In this document: in pieces, positions 1 to 9,787 of the stretch
Layout: every line of letters begins with the position of its first letter
Position numbering within the stretch: the first letter of the stretch is position 1
DNA from: Halomonas sp.
GTDB lineage: Bacteria > Pseudomonadota > Gammaproteobacteria > Pseudomonadales > Halomonadaceae
Reading direction: 5' to 3'
DNA length: 64,000 nt
Assembly: GCF_017983445.1 (NCBI RefSeq)
Contig: NZ_JAGOBJ010000005.1
Location: 124,001-188,000 of the forward strand
Notes under the pieces: generated by a model
What the model was told of the DNA's origin: nothing
What the model saw: only the letters and a program-made list of their open reading frames with translations
Databases searched by the model: none
Translations under genes and position numbers: made by a program

Positions 1-492
1 AACCCGCTTGGCGAACACGCCATTCTATTGGCCATGCCAAGCTATCTGATTCATGGCACCAATCGGCCTGACGGTGTGGGCATGCGCGTTAGCCGTGGAT
101 GTATCCGCATGTACCCAGAAGATATCAAATCGCTTTACGAGCGCCTGCCAAGCGGCACGCAGGTCAATTTGATGGACGCGCCCTTCAAGGCCGGCTGGGC
201 AGCCGATGGAACGCTATTTGTGCAGTCGTACCCGCAGCTTGAAGAGAATGTTGGTGACTTCGAGCCTCTGCTAGGCGCCATTGAGCGCGTTGATGCGCTA
301 ACCGAAGATCAGGTAGAGGTAGATTACGAGCAGGTAAAACGTGCCGTAGAATCACCGGATGGCCACTTTGTAGCTTTATACGGCCCTCAGGCACCTAAGC
401 CTGCCGTAGAAGAAGAGCCGGCAGCAGAACTTAATGGCTTGTTTGAAGAAGTAGAGCTTAGCCGGGCAGAGCCTGCTGAAGAAGATGCTTAA
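1..492 (+). CDS. L,D-transpeptidase, 5'-truncated (ErfK/YbiS type)
   Basis: The reading frame is open from base 1, so only the C-terminal 163 residues are in the window; an internal ATG at 28 is not the true start. The YkuD catalytic signature is present: HGT at visible residues 18-20 and SRGC at 31-34, where the Cys is the nucleophile. Enzymes of this family make 3-3 peptidoglycan cross-links or attach Lpp to the meso-diaminopimelate of the wall in the periplasm. An acidic Glu/Ala-rich tail follows the domain. The convergent neighbour is an Lpp-like lipoprotein, which favours the Lpp-attaching subtype by context. The family call is firm; the subtype is inference. Confidence 0.9.
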   Translation, partial: NPLGEHAILLAMPSYLIHGTNRPDGVGMRVSRGCIRMYPEDIKSLYERLPSGTQVNLMDAPFKAGWAADGTLFVQSYPQLEENVGDFEPLLGAIERVDALTEDQVEVDYEQVKRAVESPDGHFVALYGPQAPKPAVEEEPAAELNGLFEEVELSRAEPAEEDA

Positions 493-506
493 CAGATAAC
501 ATTCAT

Positions 507-537
507 AAAAAAACCCCGCCGAGGCGGGGTTTTTTTA
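507..537. terminator. Bidirectional Rho-independent terminator
   Basis: A GC-rich hairpin (arm AAACCCCGCC at 511-520, complementary arm 523-532, two-base loop) is flanked by an A-run on the left and a T-run on the right. It can therefore end transcripts from the L,D-transpeptidase gene on the plus strand and from the lipoprotein gene on the minus strand. Confidence 0.9.
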
Positions 538-587
538 CATCTTCAGCAACCGCTGAGTCTAACGACTACCCAGTGGCCCAAGCAGAA

Positions 588-851
588 TTACTTCTGCATG
601 GAGCGCTGGAACATGCGGTTCATTTCTTCACGGTTCTGCTCAGACATCTGCAGGGCAGCTTGCGCGTCGCGCTGAGCTTGGTTAGCAGTGTTCAGAGCTT
701 GTGAAGCCATGCTGCGTGCTTCTGCGGCATCAGCCTGTGCAGATTCAGCAGTCATGCGAACTTCTTCCAGAGCGCTTGTAGAAGCACAGCCAGCCAGGAT
801 TGCCAGAGAAGCAGCAGCGGCGGTCATTTTCAGAGTAGTCTTCAGAGTCAT
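588..851 (-). CDS. lpp: Lpp/OprI-type major outer-membrane lipoprotein
   Basis: 87 residues. A short signal peptide ends in the lipobox LAGC with Cys22 as the lipidated residue. The mature part of about 66 residues is an Ala-rich helix with regular small-residue spacing (alanine zipper), as in Pseudomonas OprI and E. coli Lpp. The last residue is Lys, the group that L,D-transpeptidases link to peptidoglycan in Braun lipoprotein. An AAGGAG ribosome site lies just before the ATG at 851. It is monocistronic and flanked by two L,D-transpeptidase genes. Expected role: tethering the outer membrane to the wall. The symbol is by similarity; the protein is closer to OprI. Confidence 0.85.
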   Translation of the reverse strand: MTLKTTLKMTAAAASLAILAGCASTSALEEVRMTAESAQADAAEARSMASQALNTANQAQRDAQAALQMSEQNREEMNRMFQRSMQK

Positions 852-889
852 AATGTTCTCCTTGAGTCTTCCTTGGGTACAACGTTAGG

Positions 890-895
890 GGTATA
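890..895 (-). promoter_or_regulatory. Candidate extended -10 promoter of lpp
   Basis: On the minus strand the hexamer TATACC is preceded by TG one base away (TGCTATACC), about 40 bases upstream of the lpp ATG. This fits an extended -10 element that needs no good -35, and none is evident. The placement is plausible but unproven. Confidence 0.35.
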
Positions 896-1060
896 GCAAA
901 ATCAGGCTAATTGCTTAGTTAGAATTTGTCTACCCACGATACAGGTTCTTTACAATGACTTGTGCATGAGCACGCTAGTCAAACGCTGTTTTATAATAGA
1001 CCGCAGCGCTTGTCTATAGCCACTTGTACAAAACCTCGAACTTCCATCAACAACATAAGA

Positions 1061-1690
1061 CTAGCGGATCACAACGCGAGTGCCAACCTCAACTAACTCT
1101 GCAACTCGCTCAATTTGTTCATTTGTCACCGCCACGCACCCTTGAGTCCAGTGGTAGCGGCCATGAATATCGGGATCACCGCTGCCGATGCCATGAATTC
1201 CTATGGCCCCACCCAACGCCGTGTTTTGCGGTGGATGGCCATACCGACGGTAATAATCGAAATAGGCTTCGTAATCGCTCTGCGAATAGATGCCTTTTTC
1301 AAGCGCCATGCGTGCATGAGCGGGAGTAGGATAATCGATACCGAGGAAGATATGCCACCGACTTTCGTAATTAAATCGATTAATCCGAAATTCTCCCAGC
1401 GGAGTAACGTTATCACCCATTATCCGCTGCGTCTTTGCACCAGCGCGCCCCAGTGAAATGGGGGCATAATATTCAAGCAGCGTTTCACCGCGATAAACGC
1501 TAAGCGCCGACGCTTGATCGTCGATCATCAACCATAGCTCGGTGCTGTAACGCGGTATGTGCGCACGCGTAAGCAACGTTTCCACCAAGTCCGGCGGCTC
1601 TACGTTTAACGTAGCGTTTGTTGTAGCGGCGCTGACTGCCACTGGCCAGCCAAGAGCAAGCGCTAAGAAACGGCGGCGATCTAAAGGCAT
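1061..1690 (-). CDS. L,D-transpeptidase with Tat-like signal
   Basis: 209 residues. The N-terminus has an RRRFLAL twin-arginine-like motif and a hydrophobic stretch, suggesting Tat export to the periplasm. The YkuD domain occupies about residues 49-209, with HG at 166-167 and TQGC at 182-185, Cys185 being the predicted nucleophile. The fold would cross-link peptidoglycan stems or handle Lpp anchoring. It differs in sequence from the transpeptidase at the window start and lies on the other side of the lipoprotein gene. No operon partner is visible. The exact reaction cannot be read from sequence. Confidence 0.85.
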   Translation of the reverse strand: MPLDRRRFLALALGWPVAVSAATTNATLNVEPPDLVETLLTRAHIPRYSTELWLMIDDQASALSVYRGETLLEYYAPISLGRAGAKTQRIMGDNVTPLGEFRINRFNYESRWHIFLGIDYPTPAHARMALEKGIYSQSDYEAYFDYYRRYGHPPQNTALGGAIGIHGIGSGDPDIHGRYHWTQGCVAVTNEQIERVAELVEVGTRVVIR

Positions 1691-1876
1691 GATTCTAATA
1701 GTTCTAAATCTAAAGGCATCGGTTAGCTCTCAAAACGGTCGATTTAAGACTTGAGCAACAAAGCATTTCTGAGGGCTTTTATACCCCATTAACGCCCTGT
1801 CTGTCAGTGATCTTAAGCAACAATTTTTTCATCAAGGCCCAATGACCCTATGAACCGGACGCCATTTAATGCAGCA

Positions 1877-2341
1877 CTAGATATCTTCAAACTCTTGCAT
1901 ACTGGTCACCAGCTTTCGAGCTTCCGCATTGTGGCCTTGTGCCAGGGAATCAAAAAACTCGGCTTCCGGTTCAATGCGCGCTCGTGAGGCGCGATGCTCA
2001 TAAAGCGCCTGTAATTTCTGATGCGCCTCAACTGCCGTACGGGTCACCTCATCGACAGACCCCGCTACCGACTTTTCAGTTAGCTGTTCAAGTTTAGGCG
2101 GCTCGGGAAACTCACTGGATTCATCAAACCAGGTTTCCAGAACTTCTTTATGGCTTGAACCGTCATGAAATAAATCATTCAGACCTTTCTGCATTCGTAG
2201 CTCACGGCTGGCAAGATAGGTCAGCGCCATGCTTAAACGCTCGTTATCCGTCGTGTCAGCCGCGTTACTGTACTGTTGGGCCATACGCTTGTGAAAGCCT
2301 TCCGCCCACTCGACTAAATCTTTGACTTGGTTATAACGCAT
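1877..2341 (-). CDS. Uncharacterised helical protein, possibly ferritin-like
   Basis: 154 residues from an ATG at 2341, chosen because AAGGAGG sits six bases upstream; a longer frame to 2368 has no such site. No signal peptide or membrane segment. The sequence is predicted mostly helical and rich in Glu, with spaced E/H residues (FHKRMAQQY, ELRMQKGL, AEFFDSLAQGH) reminiscent of four-helix ferritin-like bundles. I do not recognise a named family with certainty. It lies downstream of the topA-DUF6586 pair, separated by about 90 bases, and may be read with them. Confidence 0.7.
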   Translation of the reverse strand: MRYNQVKDLVEWAEGFHKRMAQQYSNAADTTDNERLSMALTYLASRELRMQKGLNDLFHDGSSHKEVLETWFDESSEFPEPPKLEQLTEKSVAGSVDEVTRTAVEAHQKLQALYEHRASRARIEPEAEFFDSLAQGHNAEARKLVTSMQEFEDI

Positions 2342-2430
2342 CCTTGCCTCCTTCTGGCATTTTATCATCGAAGCAACATTGTGTTGCCTTATGATGCCAA
2401 CCAGTCAGGCTAGTTCCGTTATGTCGCAAG

Positions 2431-2892
2431 CTACCACTCTTGGCTGGTCTCCCTGAGCGCTGCAACCTCAAGCTTTGCTTCTTGCAAGCGCATGAGGAGT
2501 TCCTTGCCAAGACTCGCCTGACGCCCTACCGCAATCATTGTCGGGTTAGCTACCGTGCGTTTGGCGGCGCCATCACTGCCATGTAACTGCTCAAGCTTCT
2601 GGGCAAGCCAATACAGCCAGCTTTCAGGCTTACGCATTAAATCGCGTAACCGCTGCAACTCTGCAAGCGCTGGTCCATTACTTGCCAATAGCTCCTGCCA
2701 GACGTGATGTTCCAGCCGGGCATGCTCTGTCACTTCCTTGAGCAGAGAAGTCAAGGCCAATTCAAAGAGAGCCAGGGCGCTTTCTTCGAGCGCCATCTGG
2801 CGAGCGGGCGCATGCTCGTCTTCACCAATGGGCATGCTTACCAGCAATTCAGCCTGGTAGAGCAGTTGATTAGTGCGCGAGCGAGCACTCAT
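2431..2892 (-). CDS. DUF6586-like protein downstream of topA
   Basis: 153 residues, soluble, mostly helical. Its start overlaps the topA stop by four bases (ATGA at 2889-2892), so translation is probably coupled. Its N-terminal pattern ([13 protein letters not shown]) and position beside topA match the small protein found next to topA in Pseudomonas (the PA3009 type, DUF6586). No catalytic motif is evident and the function is unknown. The family assignment is from memory of the pseudomonad gene order and sequence pattern, not from a search. Confidence 0.75.
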   Translation of the reverse strand: MSARSRTNQLLYQAELLVSMPIGEDEHAPARQMALEESALALFELALTSLLKEVTEHARLEHHVWQELLASNGPALAELQRLRDLMRKPESWLYWLAQKLEQLHGSDGAAKRTVANPTMIAVGRQASLGKELLMRLQEAKLEVAALRETSQEW

Positions 2893-5516
2893 TTACGCTT
2901 GTCCTCTACGTGCCATTTGCCTGCATCGAAGGTTGCTTTCCAGCCAGTAGCCTTGCCCTCTTCGTCAGTCATCACGTACTGCTCTTTATTTTTACGCGAG
3001 TAACGAATTTGAGCAGGACGACCATCAGGATCTTCACTGGGCGCCTTGAGAATAAAGTGATACTTCTCGGGAAGCTCATCAGCATGGGCTTTTAATTCTT
3101 TAACCAACGGCGGACGTGTTTCACGGTTTTTAGGGAATTTACTCGCCGCTAAAAACAAGCCGCTAGCCCCATCGCGCAGAACATAGTGGTCGTCCACTTT
3201 CTGGCAGGCAAGTTCCGGCATCGGAATCGGATCCATCTTGGGCGGTGCAACTTCACCACTCTTCAAAAGCTTACGGGTGTTTTTACACTCGCTGTTGGTA
3301 CAGCCAAAGTATTTACCAAACCGGCCAGACTTAAGCTGCATTTCCGAGCCGCACTTATCGCATTCAATAACCGGGCCGTCGTAGCCTTTGATCTTGAACT
3401 TGCCCTGCTCTATTTCATAGCCATCGCAGTCAGGGCTGTTACCGCAAATGTGCAGCTTGCGGGTTTCATCAATCAGGTAGTTATCCATCGCCGTGCCGCA
3501 TTTATGACACCGACGCTTGGCGCGCAAGGCATTGGTCTCCGCCTCTTCACCGGCATCGGCCGCCACGGCCTCTTCACCCGGAATCAGGTCGATCGTGGTC
3601 TTGCAACGCTCTTTAGGCGGCAGGTTATAACCACTGCAACCTAAAAACACACCCGTGGAAGCAGTGCGAATTTGCATCTTCCTTCCACAAGAAGGGCAGT
3701 CAATATCGGTTGGCACGGGCTGATTGGGACGCATCCCGTCATCGCTTTCCGCTTTGGCAAGCTCTTCACTGAACTCGCCATAAAAAGCATCAAGCAGCGC
3801 CTGCCAATTGCGCTCGCCTTCCGCAACTTCATCCAAGCTGTCTTCCATACGAGCTGTAAAAGAGAAGTCCATCAGATCAGGAAACGACTCTTTCAAGCGC
3901 TCGGTGACAATATCACCCAGCTTTTCGGCGTAGAAACGCCGATTTTCCAACTTCACATAGCCACGATCCTGAATGGTCGAAATAATCGAGGCGTAAGTAG
4001 AAGGCCGACCGATTCCCTGCTTCTCAAGCTCTTTGACCAGGCTCGCCTCAGTATACCGCGCTGGCGGCTTGGTAAAGTGCTGCTGAGGATCCAGCGTTTC
4101 CATCGCCATTGGCGTGCCTTTGGGTAAATCAGGCAGCGTCTGGTCTTCATTCTTACCGCTCGGCTTCATAACCCGCGTATAGCCGTCAAACTTCAGAACA
4201 CGTCCCTTGGCGCGCAGATCGTAGCCATCCACTTCAACGCTCAGCGTGCTCGACAGATACTCTGCTGGCGTCATCTGACAGGCCACGAACTGACGCCAGA
4301 TCAGCTCGTACAAGCGCTCGGCATCGCGTTCCATACCAGACAAATCGGTTGCCTTGCGCTCAACGCTTGATGGGCGGATCGCTTCGTGAGCCTCCTGAGC
4401 ACTTTCTTTACTGCTATAGCGATTGGGCGCCTCGGGTAGATAACGCTCGCCATACTCACTGCCAATAAACTCACGCGCACTTTCCACCGCATCTTTCGAG
4501 AGATTGGTGGAATCTGTACGCATATAAGTAATATAGCCAGCTTCATACAAACGCTGGGCCATGGTCATGGTTTTCTTGACCGAGAAGCCTAAGCGTCCAC
4601 TGGCGGCCTGCTGCAGCGTAGAGGTAATAAACGGTGCCGTCGGCTTGGAGCTGGTGGGCTTATCTTCACGCGAGGTAATCGCAAGTTTCGCGTTACGTAG
4701 TGCCGCAATTCGCGCCATGGTGTCTTTTTCAGACGTCGGCTTGAACGACTTGCCATCCTGCTTGGCAAGTGCAAAGCGCACCACCTCGCCGTCTGGCGAA
4801 GCCAGATCGGCGTGCACATCCCAAAATTCTTCCGGGATAAACGCACGAATATCGCGCTCACGCTCAACAATAAGGCGCACCGCCACAGACTGAACGCGGC
4901 CAGCGGAAAGGCCACGAGCCACTTTGGCCCATAGTAACGGCGACAGCATAAAGCCCACCACGCGGTCTAAAAACCGCCGCGCCTGCTGAGCCTCTACACG
5001 CGGAATATTCAGAACGCCAGGGGCCTTAAACGCATCCTGAATGGCATTTTTAGTAATTTCGTTAAATACAACCCGCTTATAACGAGTGTCGTCGCCGCCG
5101 ATGGTTTCCCGCAAATGCCAGGCAATGGCTTCCCCTTCGCGGTCCAAATCCGTCGCCAGATAAACGGCATCAGCCTTTTCAGCGAGTTTTTTGAGCTCGG
5201 CCACTACCTTCTCTTTACCCGGCAAGACTTCATAGTGGGCTTCCCAACCATTATTTGGGTCTATGCCCATACGCCGAATTAACTGATCGTGGCTTTTGCG
5301 CTTTTTGTACTCTGCCTTCTCTTCCGCCGACATTTTACGTGTTGCCGCGGCTTGGCGAGCGCGTTCCTTGGGGTCGGAAGCTGCCTTGCCCGAGCCGCTG
5401 GTCGGCAGATCACGAATGTGACCCACGCTCGACTTAACGATGAAATCGTTGCCGAGATACTTATTAATCGTCTTCGCTTTAGCCGGCGACTCGACGATGA
5501 CCAGTGACTTGCCCAT
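2889..5516 (-). CDS. topA: DNA topoisomerase I (type IA)
   Basis: 875 residues from the ATG at 5516, which has GTGGAG upstream and gives the canonical [16 protein letters not shown] start; a longer frame to 5585 adds non-conserved residues. The Toprim domain carries E in VESPAK and the DLDREGE acidic triad. The catalytic Tyr lies in [10 protein letters not shown] at about residue 335, and the central domain has SAGRVQS. The C-terminus has three Cys4-type zinc ribbons (CPSC, CHKC and CDKC starts). A Lys/Glu-rich insert near residues 40-80 lengthens the Toprim region. The enzyme relaxes negative supercoils. Confidence 0.97.
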   Translation of the reverse strand: MGKSLVIVESPAKAKTINKYLGNDFIVKSSVGHIRDLPTSGSGKAASDPKERARQAAATRKMSAEEKAEYKKRKSHDQLIRRMGIDPNNGWEAHYEVLPGKEKVVAELKKLAEKADAVYLATDLDREGEAIAWHLRETIGGDDTRYKRVVFNEITKNAIQDAFKAPGVLNIPRVEAQQARRFLDRVVGFMLSPLLWAKVARGLSAGRVQSVAVRLIVERERDIRAFIPEEFWDVHADLASPDGEVVRFALAKQDGKSFKPTSEKDTMARIAALRNAKLAITSREDKPTSSKPTAPFITSTLQQAASGRLGFSVKKTMTMAQRLYEAGYITYMRTDSTNLSKDAVESAREFIGSEYGERYLPEAPNRYSSKESAQEAHEAIRPSSVERKATDLSGMERDAERLYELIWRQFVACQMTPAEYLSSTLSVEVDGYDLRAKGRVLKFDGYTRVMKPSGKNEDQTLPDLPKGTPMAMETLDPQQHFTKPPARYTEASLVKELEKQGIGRPSTYASIISTIQDRGYVKLENRRFYAEKLGDIVTERLKESFPDLMDFSFTARMEDSLDEVAEGERNWQALLDAFYGEFSEELAKAESDDGMRPNQPVPTDIDCPSCGRKMQIRTASTGVFLGCSGYNLPPKERCKTTIDLIPGEEAVAADAGEEAETNALRAKRRCHKCGTAMDNYLIDETRKLHICGNSPDCDGYEIEQGKFKIKGYDGPVIECDKCGSEMQLKSGRFGKYFGCTNSECKNTRKLLKSGEVAPPKMDPIPMPELACQKVDDHYVLRDGASGLFLAASKFPKNRETRPPLVKELKAHADELPEKYHFILKAPSEDPDGRPAQIRYSRKNKEQYVMTDEEGKATGWKATFDAGKWHVEDKRK

Positions 5517-5709
5517 AGTGCTCCACTTTTCTATTGCGTGGGCTGACAGCCCATGCTCTGAATACGGTACCGCATGATTTTGCAATTAACGGCTCTATTG
5601 AAGTGGCCGAAACAAACATACGGATGAAAAAATGCGCCTACCCTACCCCAGGCCTTCACTTAGCGCCAGCAACAACCGCGCGGTAGAGAGAACAAAGCCT
5701 ACTTTTATA

Positions 5710-5762
5710 AAACCAAGTTTTCTAAACCAGAGTTTTTTTAAACCAGGTTTCTAAACCCAGCT
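5710..5762. repeat. Four imperfect tandem AAACC repeats with dyad symmetry
   Basis: Units begin with AAACC at 5710, 5724, 5740 and 5753, each about 13-16 bases long. The third unit contains AAACCAGGTTT, a perfect 5+1+5 palindrome; the first two are close variants and the fourth has lost the right arm. Such spaced palindromes can bind a dimeric regulator in array. They lie 195-245 bases upstream of topA. Confidence 0.6.
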
Positions 5763-5814
5763 AGCTAGACACTAGACCGACGCTACAAGATCGGCAACCC
5801 ACCATTTTCTATAA

Positions 5815-5846
5815 ACAAAACGCCCCTGCTATAAAGCAGGGGCGCT
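5815..5846 (-). terminator. Terminator of the DUF3141 gene
   Basis: The arms CGCCCCTGCT (5821-5830) and AGCAGGGGCG (5835-5844) form a perfect 10-bp stem with a four-base loop. On the minus strand the stem is followed by TTTTGTTT, directly after the stop codon of the DUF3141 gene. Confidence 0.9.
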
Positions 5847-5866
5847 GAGCCAGCCAAAAAACCTAA

Positions 5867-8563
5867 TTAACGCTTACGAGGCGTCTGGCGTCGAGTGACG
5901 TTTGCACTGGGTTTCTTTGCGTCAACAGGCGGTTCATCTACTGTTTTGGCCGTAGGCTTTGAAACCTGCTTTTGATCATTTGAATCTGGGCCTGCATTCT
6001 CCGGGATGTCCTTTGAGACTTTCTCGCCCGTACTGCTAATATTCACCGAGCTTGGCTTGGCATTCTCTTTAGCCGCCGCCGGCTCTTCGAATGCTTTTCT
6101 GGCTACTGCGGCTTTTCTTATCGCAGGCTTCTTGTCGGCCGGTCTTTTATCGTCTGGCTTTTTATCGACAACATTTTTACTGACTATCTTTTTAGCATCA
6201 CTGTTTTTAGTGTCGCTGTTTTTACTGACAGATTGAGCGACTGGAGCAGCTTCAGCCTTTGCCGCTTGAGGCGCAGCTAAAACGGCAGGTGCTTTACTTG
6301 GGACGGGCTTGGGAGGCCGCGCTTTCTCAAACAGCGCTTTGATTTGCGCAAAACGCTCGGCTGCATGCTCAGAAAGCTCACCACTGGCAGCAAACACGTG
6401 CTCTAGATTTTTAATGTATTCATCAATAGCGCTACTGATTTCACCGGCTAGAAGCTCTGGCAGCGTATTCAGTGCCTTTTCACGATCAAGTTTTAGAATA
6501 AAAAACTGTTCACGTACTAAACGCTTGAATTCAGAAAGCTTGATATCTGACTCAAGCCTCGCCCGGGAGGCTCGCAGCCGCTTGAAGTTGCGCTCATCCG
6601 TTGCGGGCGCACCGCCCAGCACATAAATCAGGGAGCGCATAATCGCTTCATGGGCGCCGCCTTTGGAAATACGCTCACGCAACTCGTCCTGACGACGCGC
6701 CAAAAAGCGCCGATGCTCAGGCTCGGCACCTGGCCGACGGCGGTGCACATGCGCATCGCCATAAAGGCCGACAGCAGCTTGAAGCAGCGGTTGACCGTAA
6801 ATATCCATAAACAGACGTTCTGAACTGCTATCGCGTAGATCGCGAAAGGCGTTAAGCGACGCCTCGATCTGATCTGAGCTCATCACTTCAAGCGCTTTAA
6901 AAAGATTGTCCTGGCTTACTTCTTGACGGTTTTTACGAATCTCGTCCGCCATCACCGGCAGCAATACCGTCAAAGGATTGCGATCCGACAGCAGCCTGTA
7001 GCCTAGCCGGATAGGATGCATATGGCGCATCAAACGCGCGCTTTCGGGCGTGATCAGCGCCTGTAGCCAAGGTTGAACATATAATCGATATAGGCCTAAA
7101 TTTATCTCTGAAATCCGCGCAACGGTGGCAAACCGTCGATCATCGTCAGGATTATGATGCACTTCACGATCAAGCTCTTCAAAATCACGTGCCTGGAATT
7201 CGAGCAGATAGTCCCGCTCATAGAGGGCCGCATCAGCACTTTCAGACGCCAGGCTGATGTTGGTTTCATATAACCCAGGCGGCATCACATCGATGTAGTC
7301 CATGTTCGCGGTAAATTCAGAGTGCTCCTTGCGCGACACGCTGCCGGATACAAAGATTCCCAAATGCCCAGTGGTATCATGCATGCAGTAAATGATGGTT
7401 TGGTCGTTGGCAATGATATCGTCGGTATCTTCGTATAGATCACGAATCCAGCCCAACGCCTGGGACGGCGGAGTAATATCGTCACCGCGCGAACAAAATA
7501 CCACCACAGGGGAGCGTAAATTACGCAGATCAATCCGCCGCCCGTCGCGCGTTACCAATTGGGCCGTCGACAAGCGGTTGCCAATGAATAAATTATCAAC
7601 GATATATTGGATTTCCTCACCGCCCAACACCACATGCCCACCCCACCAGCGCTCGAAACTCAGGTAGCGCTCGCTCTCGGTATCAACATTGGCGTAGAGG
7701 TGATATTGCTTTTTCCAATAGGTATTGGCGGGATTCAAGCGCTCAAAGTTTTGTACCAATAAAGCCCCATCAAATAAGCCGTTACCCAGATCGCTGGCTA
7801 ATGCCGTCACCCAGCTTCCGCCACTCAAACCACCGGTATAACGCATGGGAGCATTACCATGCTCGCCTGCCCAATAAGACAGCGGCGCCCCCGCAATCAG
7901 GATTGGCCCGAAAACATCCGGCTCAAGCGCCGCGGCCATCATCAGCTGCCAACCAGCCTGGCAATTACCCACAACCATGGGTTTTTCAGTGGTTTCTGGA
8001 TGCAGACTAATCACATGGCGTAAAAAAGCCACTTCTGACTCAACGACATCTTCAACGGTTTGGCCGGGCTCAGGAAAGGGTAGAAAACCGATAAAGTAGC
8101 ACGGGTGCCCTGCCTTTAATGCCACGCCTAGTTCGCTGTCAGGTTTAAACCCTCCAATACCCGGGCCGTGCCCCGCTCGCGGATCGACAACTACAAAGGG
8201 CCGCTTGTGTGGGTCGATGACCGTGCCTTCGGAAGGCAGCACACGCAACAATTCATAATTGGTAGGCTGGGGAAGCGTACGCCCATCCAGCAGCACTTCG
8301 GTTTTAAAACCCAGCACGCTCGGCTTGGTCTGTTCCATATGCTCCAGATACTGGTTGCCACGCTCACGCATGACATCCCAGTAGAGCACGTTACGCTCAA
8401 CGCTATCCCGCCAATAATCAGCCGCGGCGCGCCCAACCCCAAACGGGTCCATCAATGAGATAAACACCTCACTACCGGGCAATGGCGCAGAAGGGTTAGT
8501 AGCTTCTCTCCATGCGCTCATTATCGGATTAACGTTTAGTAAAGGATTGGCGAGAAAGTTCAT
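5867..8563 (-). CDS. DUF3141 protein, PHA-synthase-like alpha/beta hydrolase with Lys/Ala tail
   Basis: 898 residues; AGGGAG precedes the ATG. The N-terminal two thirds match the DUF3141 family, which is related to poly(3-hydroxyalkanoate) synthases: an alpha/beta-hydrolase core with the elbow VGNCQAGW, where Cys201 takes the lipase-box nucleophile place as in PhaC, followed by a GDDITPP segment likely giving the Asp and a GHLGIF segment giving the His. The last 150 or so residues are low-complexity and charged, rich in Lys, Ala, Pro and Asp (DKKPDDKRPADKKP). No PhaC, PhaB or phasin gene is nearby. The gene is single, with its own terminator. The biochemical role is not established. Confidence 0.85.
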   Translation of the reverse strand: MNFLANPLLNVNPIMSAWREATNPSAPLPGSEVFISLMDPFGVGRAAADYWRDSVERNVLYWDVMRERGNQYLEHMEQTKPSVLGFKTEVLLDGRTLPQPTNYELLRVLPSEGTVIDPHKRPFVVVDPRAGHGPGIGGFKPDSELGVALKAGHPCYFIGFLPFPEPGQTVEDVVESEVAFLRHVISLHPETTEKPMVVGNCQAGWQLMMAAALEPDVFGPILIAGAPLSYWAGEHGNAPMRYTGGLSGGSWVTALASDLGNGLFDGALLVQNFERLNPANTYWKKQYHLYANVDTESERYLSFERWWGGHVVLGGEEIQYIVDNLFIGNRLSTAQLVTRDGRRIDLRNLRSPVVVFCSRGDDITPPSQALGWIRDLYEDTDDIIANDQTIIYCMHDTTGHLGIFVSGSVSRKEHSEFTANMDYIDVMPPGLYETNISLASESADAALYERDYLLEFQARDFEELDREVHHNPDDDRRFATVARISEINLGLYRLYVQPWLQALITPESARLMRHMHPIRLGYRLLSDRNPLTVLLPVMADEIRKNRQEVSQDNLFKALEVMSSDQIEASLNAFRDLRDSSSERLFMDIYGQPLLQAAVGLYGDAHVHRRRPGAEPEHRRFLARRQDELRERISKGGAHEAIMRSLIYVLGGAPATDERNFKRLRASRARLESDIKLSEFKRLVREQFFILKLDREKALNTLPELLAGEISSAIDEYIKNLEHVFAASGELSEHAAERFAQIKALFEKARPPKPVPSKAPAVLAAPQAAKAEAAPVAQSVSKNSDTKNSDAKKIVSKNVVDKKPDDKRPADKKPAIRKAAVARKAFEEPAAAKENAKPSSVNISSTGEKVSKDIPENAGPDSNDQKQVSKPTAKTVDEPPVDAKKPSANVTRRQTPRKR

Positions 8564-8800
8564 AGGGTCTCCCTAGGGTGAAAGCAATGGCGATCAACCC
8601 AAAAGCCATGATGATGCTGCAATGCAATATAGTCTAGGCCACTCGACGCCGAACGTCGATGGGTATTCATGCAACGCCTACAACTACCCCAGACATCAGG
8701 TAGAATTGACTAAACAGTGACAGCATTTTCACTTAGCATTAGCGGTTTATAACGCTAGCCGTGCTATTTGACGCCGGAGAGCGGTCTTTCAGAGGTTGTT

Positions 8801-9787
8801 ATGTCATCCCCTACGCTGCTTAACCGCCTAACCTTTCGACAGCTGCAAGTATTTCAGGCGGTACATCGCCAGCGTTCCTATTCCCGCGCGGCCGAGCAGT
8901 TAGGGCTCACCCAGCCCGCCGTCAGCGCGCAAATACGCCAGCTTGAACAAGCTCTGGGTCAACCGCTTTTCAAATATGCCGGTAAAACCCTGCACGTATT
9001 GCCTGCGGCAGACACGTTGGCACTATCCACGCGGGAAATCTTTGGCCAGCTCTCACGGCTGCAGATGAATCTGTCAGATATCAATGGCAAGATTACCGGG
9101 CAGCTTAATCTGGCCGCAGTGTCGTCAGCCCAATATATTGTGCCGTACCTGCTGGCACGTTTTCGCGCAAGCTACCCCGACATTCACGTACGTTTAAAGG
9201 TCTGCAATCGCAGTCAGGCGCTTGAACGTTTGGCCGAGCAGCAGGATGACCTGGTGATTATGGCAATGGTGCCCGAGGATGATCGTTTAGCCGTGATGCC
9301 TATTCTCGACAATGAGCTGGTGGCGGTGGTGTGGCCTGAGCACCCGTTGCTGGAAATGTCTTCACCTAAGCTGTCTGACTTCGCCCACCACTATGTTTTG
9401 ATGCGTGAGCCGGGGTCGGGAGTGCGTAATGCCTTTGAACAACTGGCCGCCTATCAGAAAGTCGCCCTACCGCACTGTATTGAGCTGGGAACCAACGAAG
9501 CCATCAAGCAAGGCGTAATGGCCCATTTAGGCGTTGCAGTATTGCCGCGTTTAGCCGTGCAGCTGGAGCTTGAGCAAGGACTTCTGTTTACCCTGTCATT
9601 ACCTGATTTCCCCATTCGTCGAGCCTGGTGCACGGTTTACCAGCGTGAACGTTTTCCCACGCCAGTGGCCGAACTCTTTTTACGCTTCGTGCGTGAACAC
9701 ATGGCCGAGTATCAGCGTCACTTCAAAGGACCTTCAAGCCCACTGCCTAGCCATGGCGTGGCCTGCTTACCCATGCTTTCAAGCTAA
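8801..9787 (+). CDS. LysR-family regulator, CbbR-like
   Basis: 328 residues from the ATG at 8801, with AGAGG five bases upstream; a TTG at 8768 would add a non-conserved stretch. The winged helix-turn-helix spans about residues 8-67 (TFRQLQVFQAVHRQRSYSRA, LTQPAVSAQIRQLE). The effector domain follows, with the GVAVLPRLAV pattern typical of the CbbR/CysB-like branch. It is transcribed away from the DUF3141 gene, so it may control that gene or itself. The ligand is unknown. Confidence 0.85.
   Translation: MSSPTLLNRLTFRQLQVFQAVHRQRSYSRAAEQLGLTQPAVSAQIRQLEQALGQPLFKYAGKTLHVLPAADTLALSTREIFGQLSRLQMNLSDINGKITGQLNLAAVSSAQYIVPYLLARFRASYPDIHVRLKVCNRSQALERLAEQQDDLVIMAMVPEDDRLAVMPILDNELVAVVWPEHPLLEMSSPKLSDFAHHYVLMREPGSGVRNAFEQLAAYQKVALPHCIELGTNEAIKQGVMAHLGVAVLPRLAVQLELEQGLLFTLSLPDFPIRRAWCTVYQRERFPTPVAELFLRFVREHMAEYQRHFKGPSSPLPSHGVACLPMLSS

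Larger units (their letters stand above)
5517..5866. other. Gene-free region upstream of topA
   Basis: 350 bases without a credible ORF. It holds a terminator for the DUF3141 gene (near 5815-5846), an AT-rich set of four imperfect tandem repeats (5710-5762), and presumably the topA promoter, for which I see no unambiguous hexamers. Confidence 0.6.

Noticed and set aside
1024..1456. Plus-strand ORFs opposite the second L,D-transpeptidase
   Set aside because: They are shadows of the minus-strand gene, whose catalytic motifs are unmistakable.
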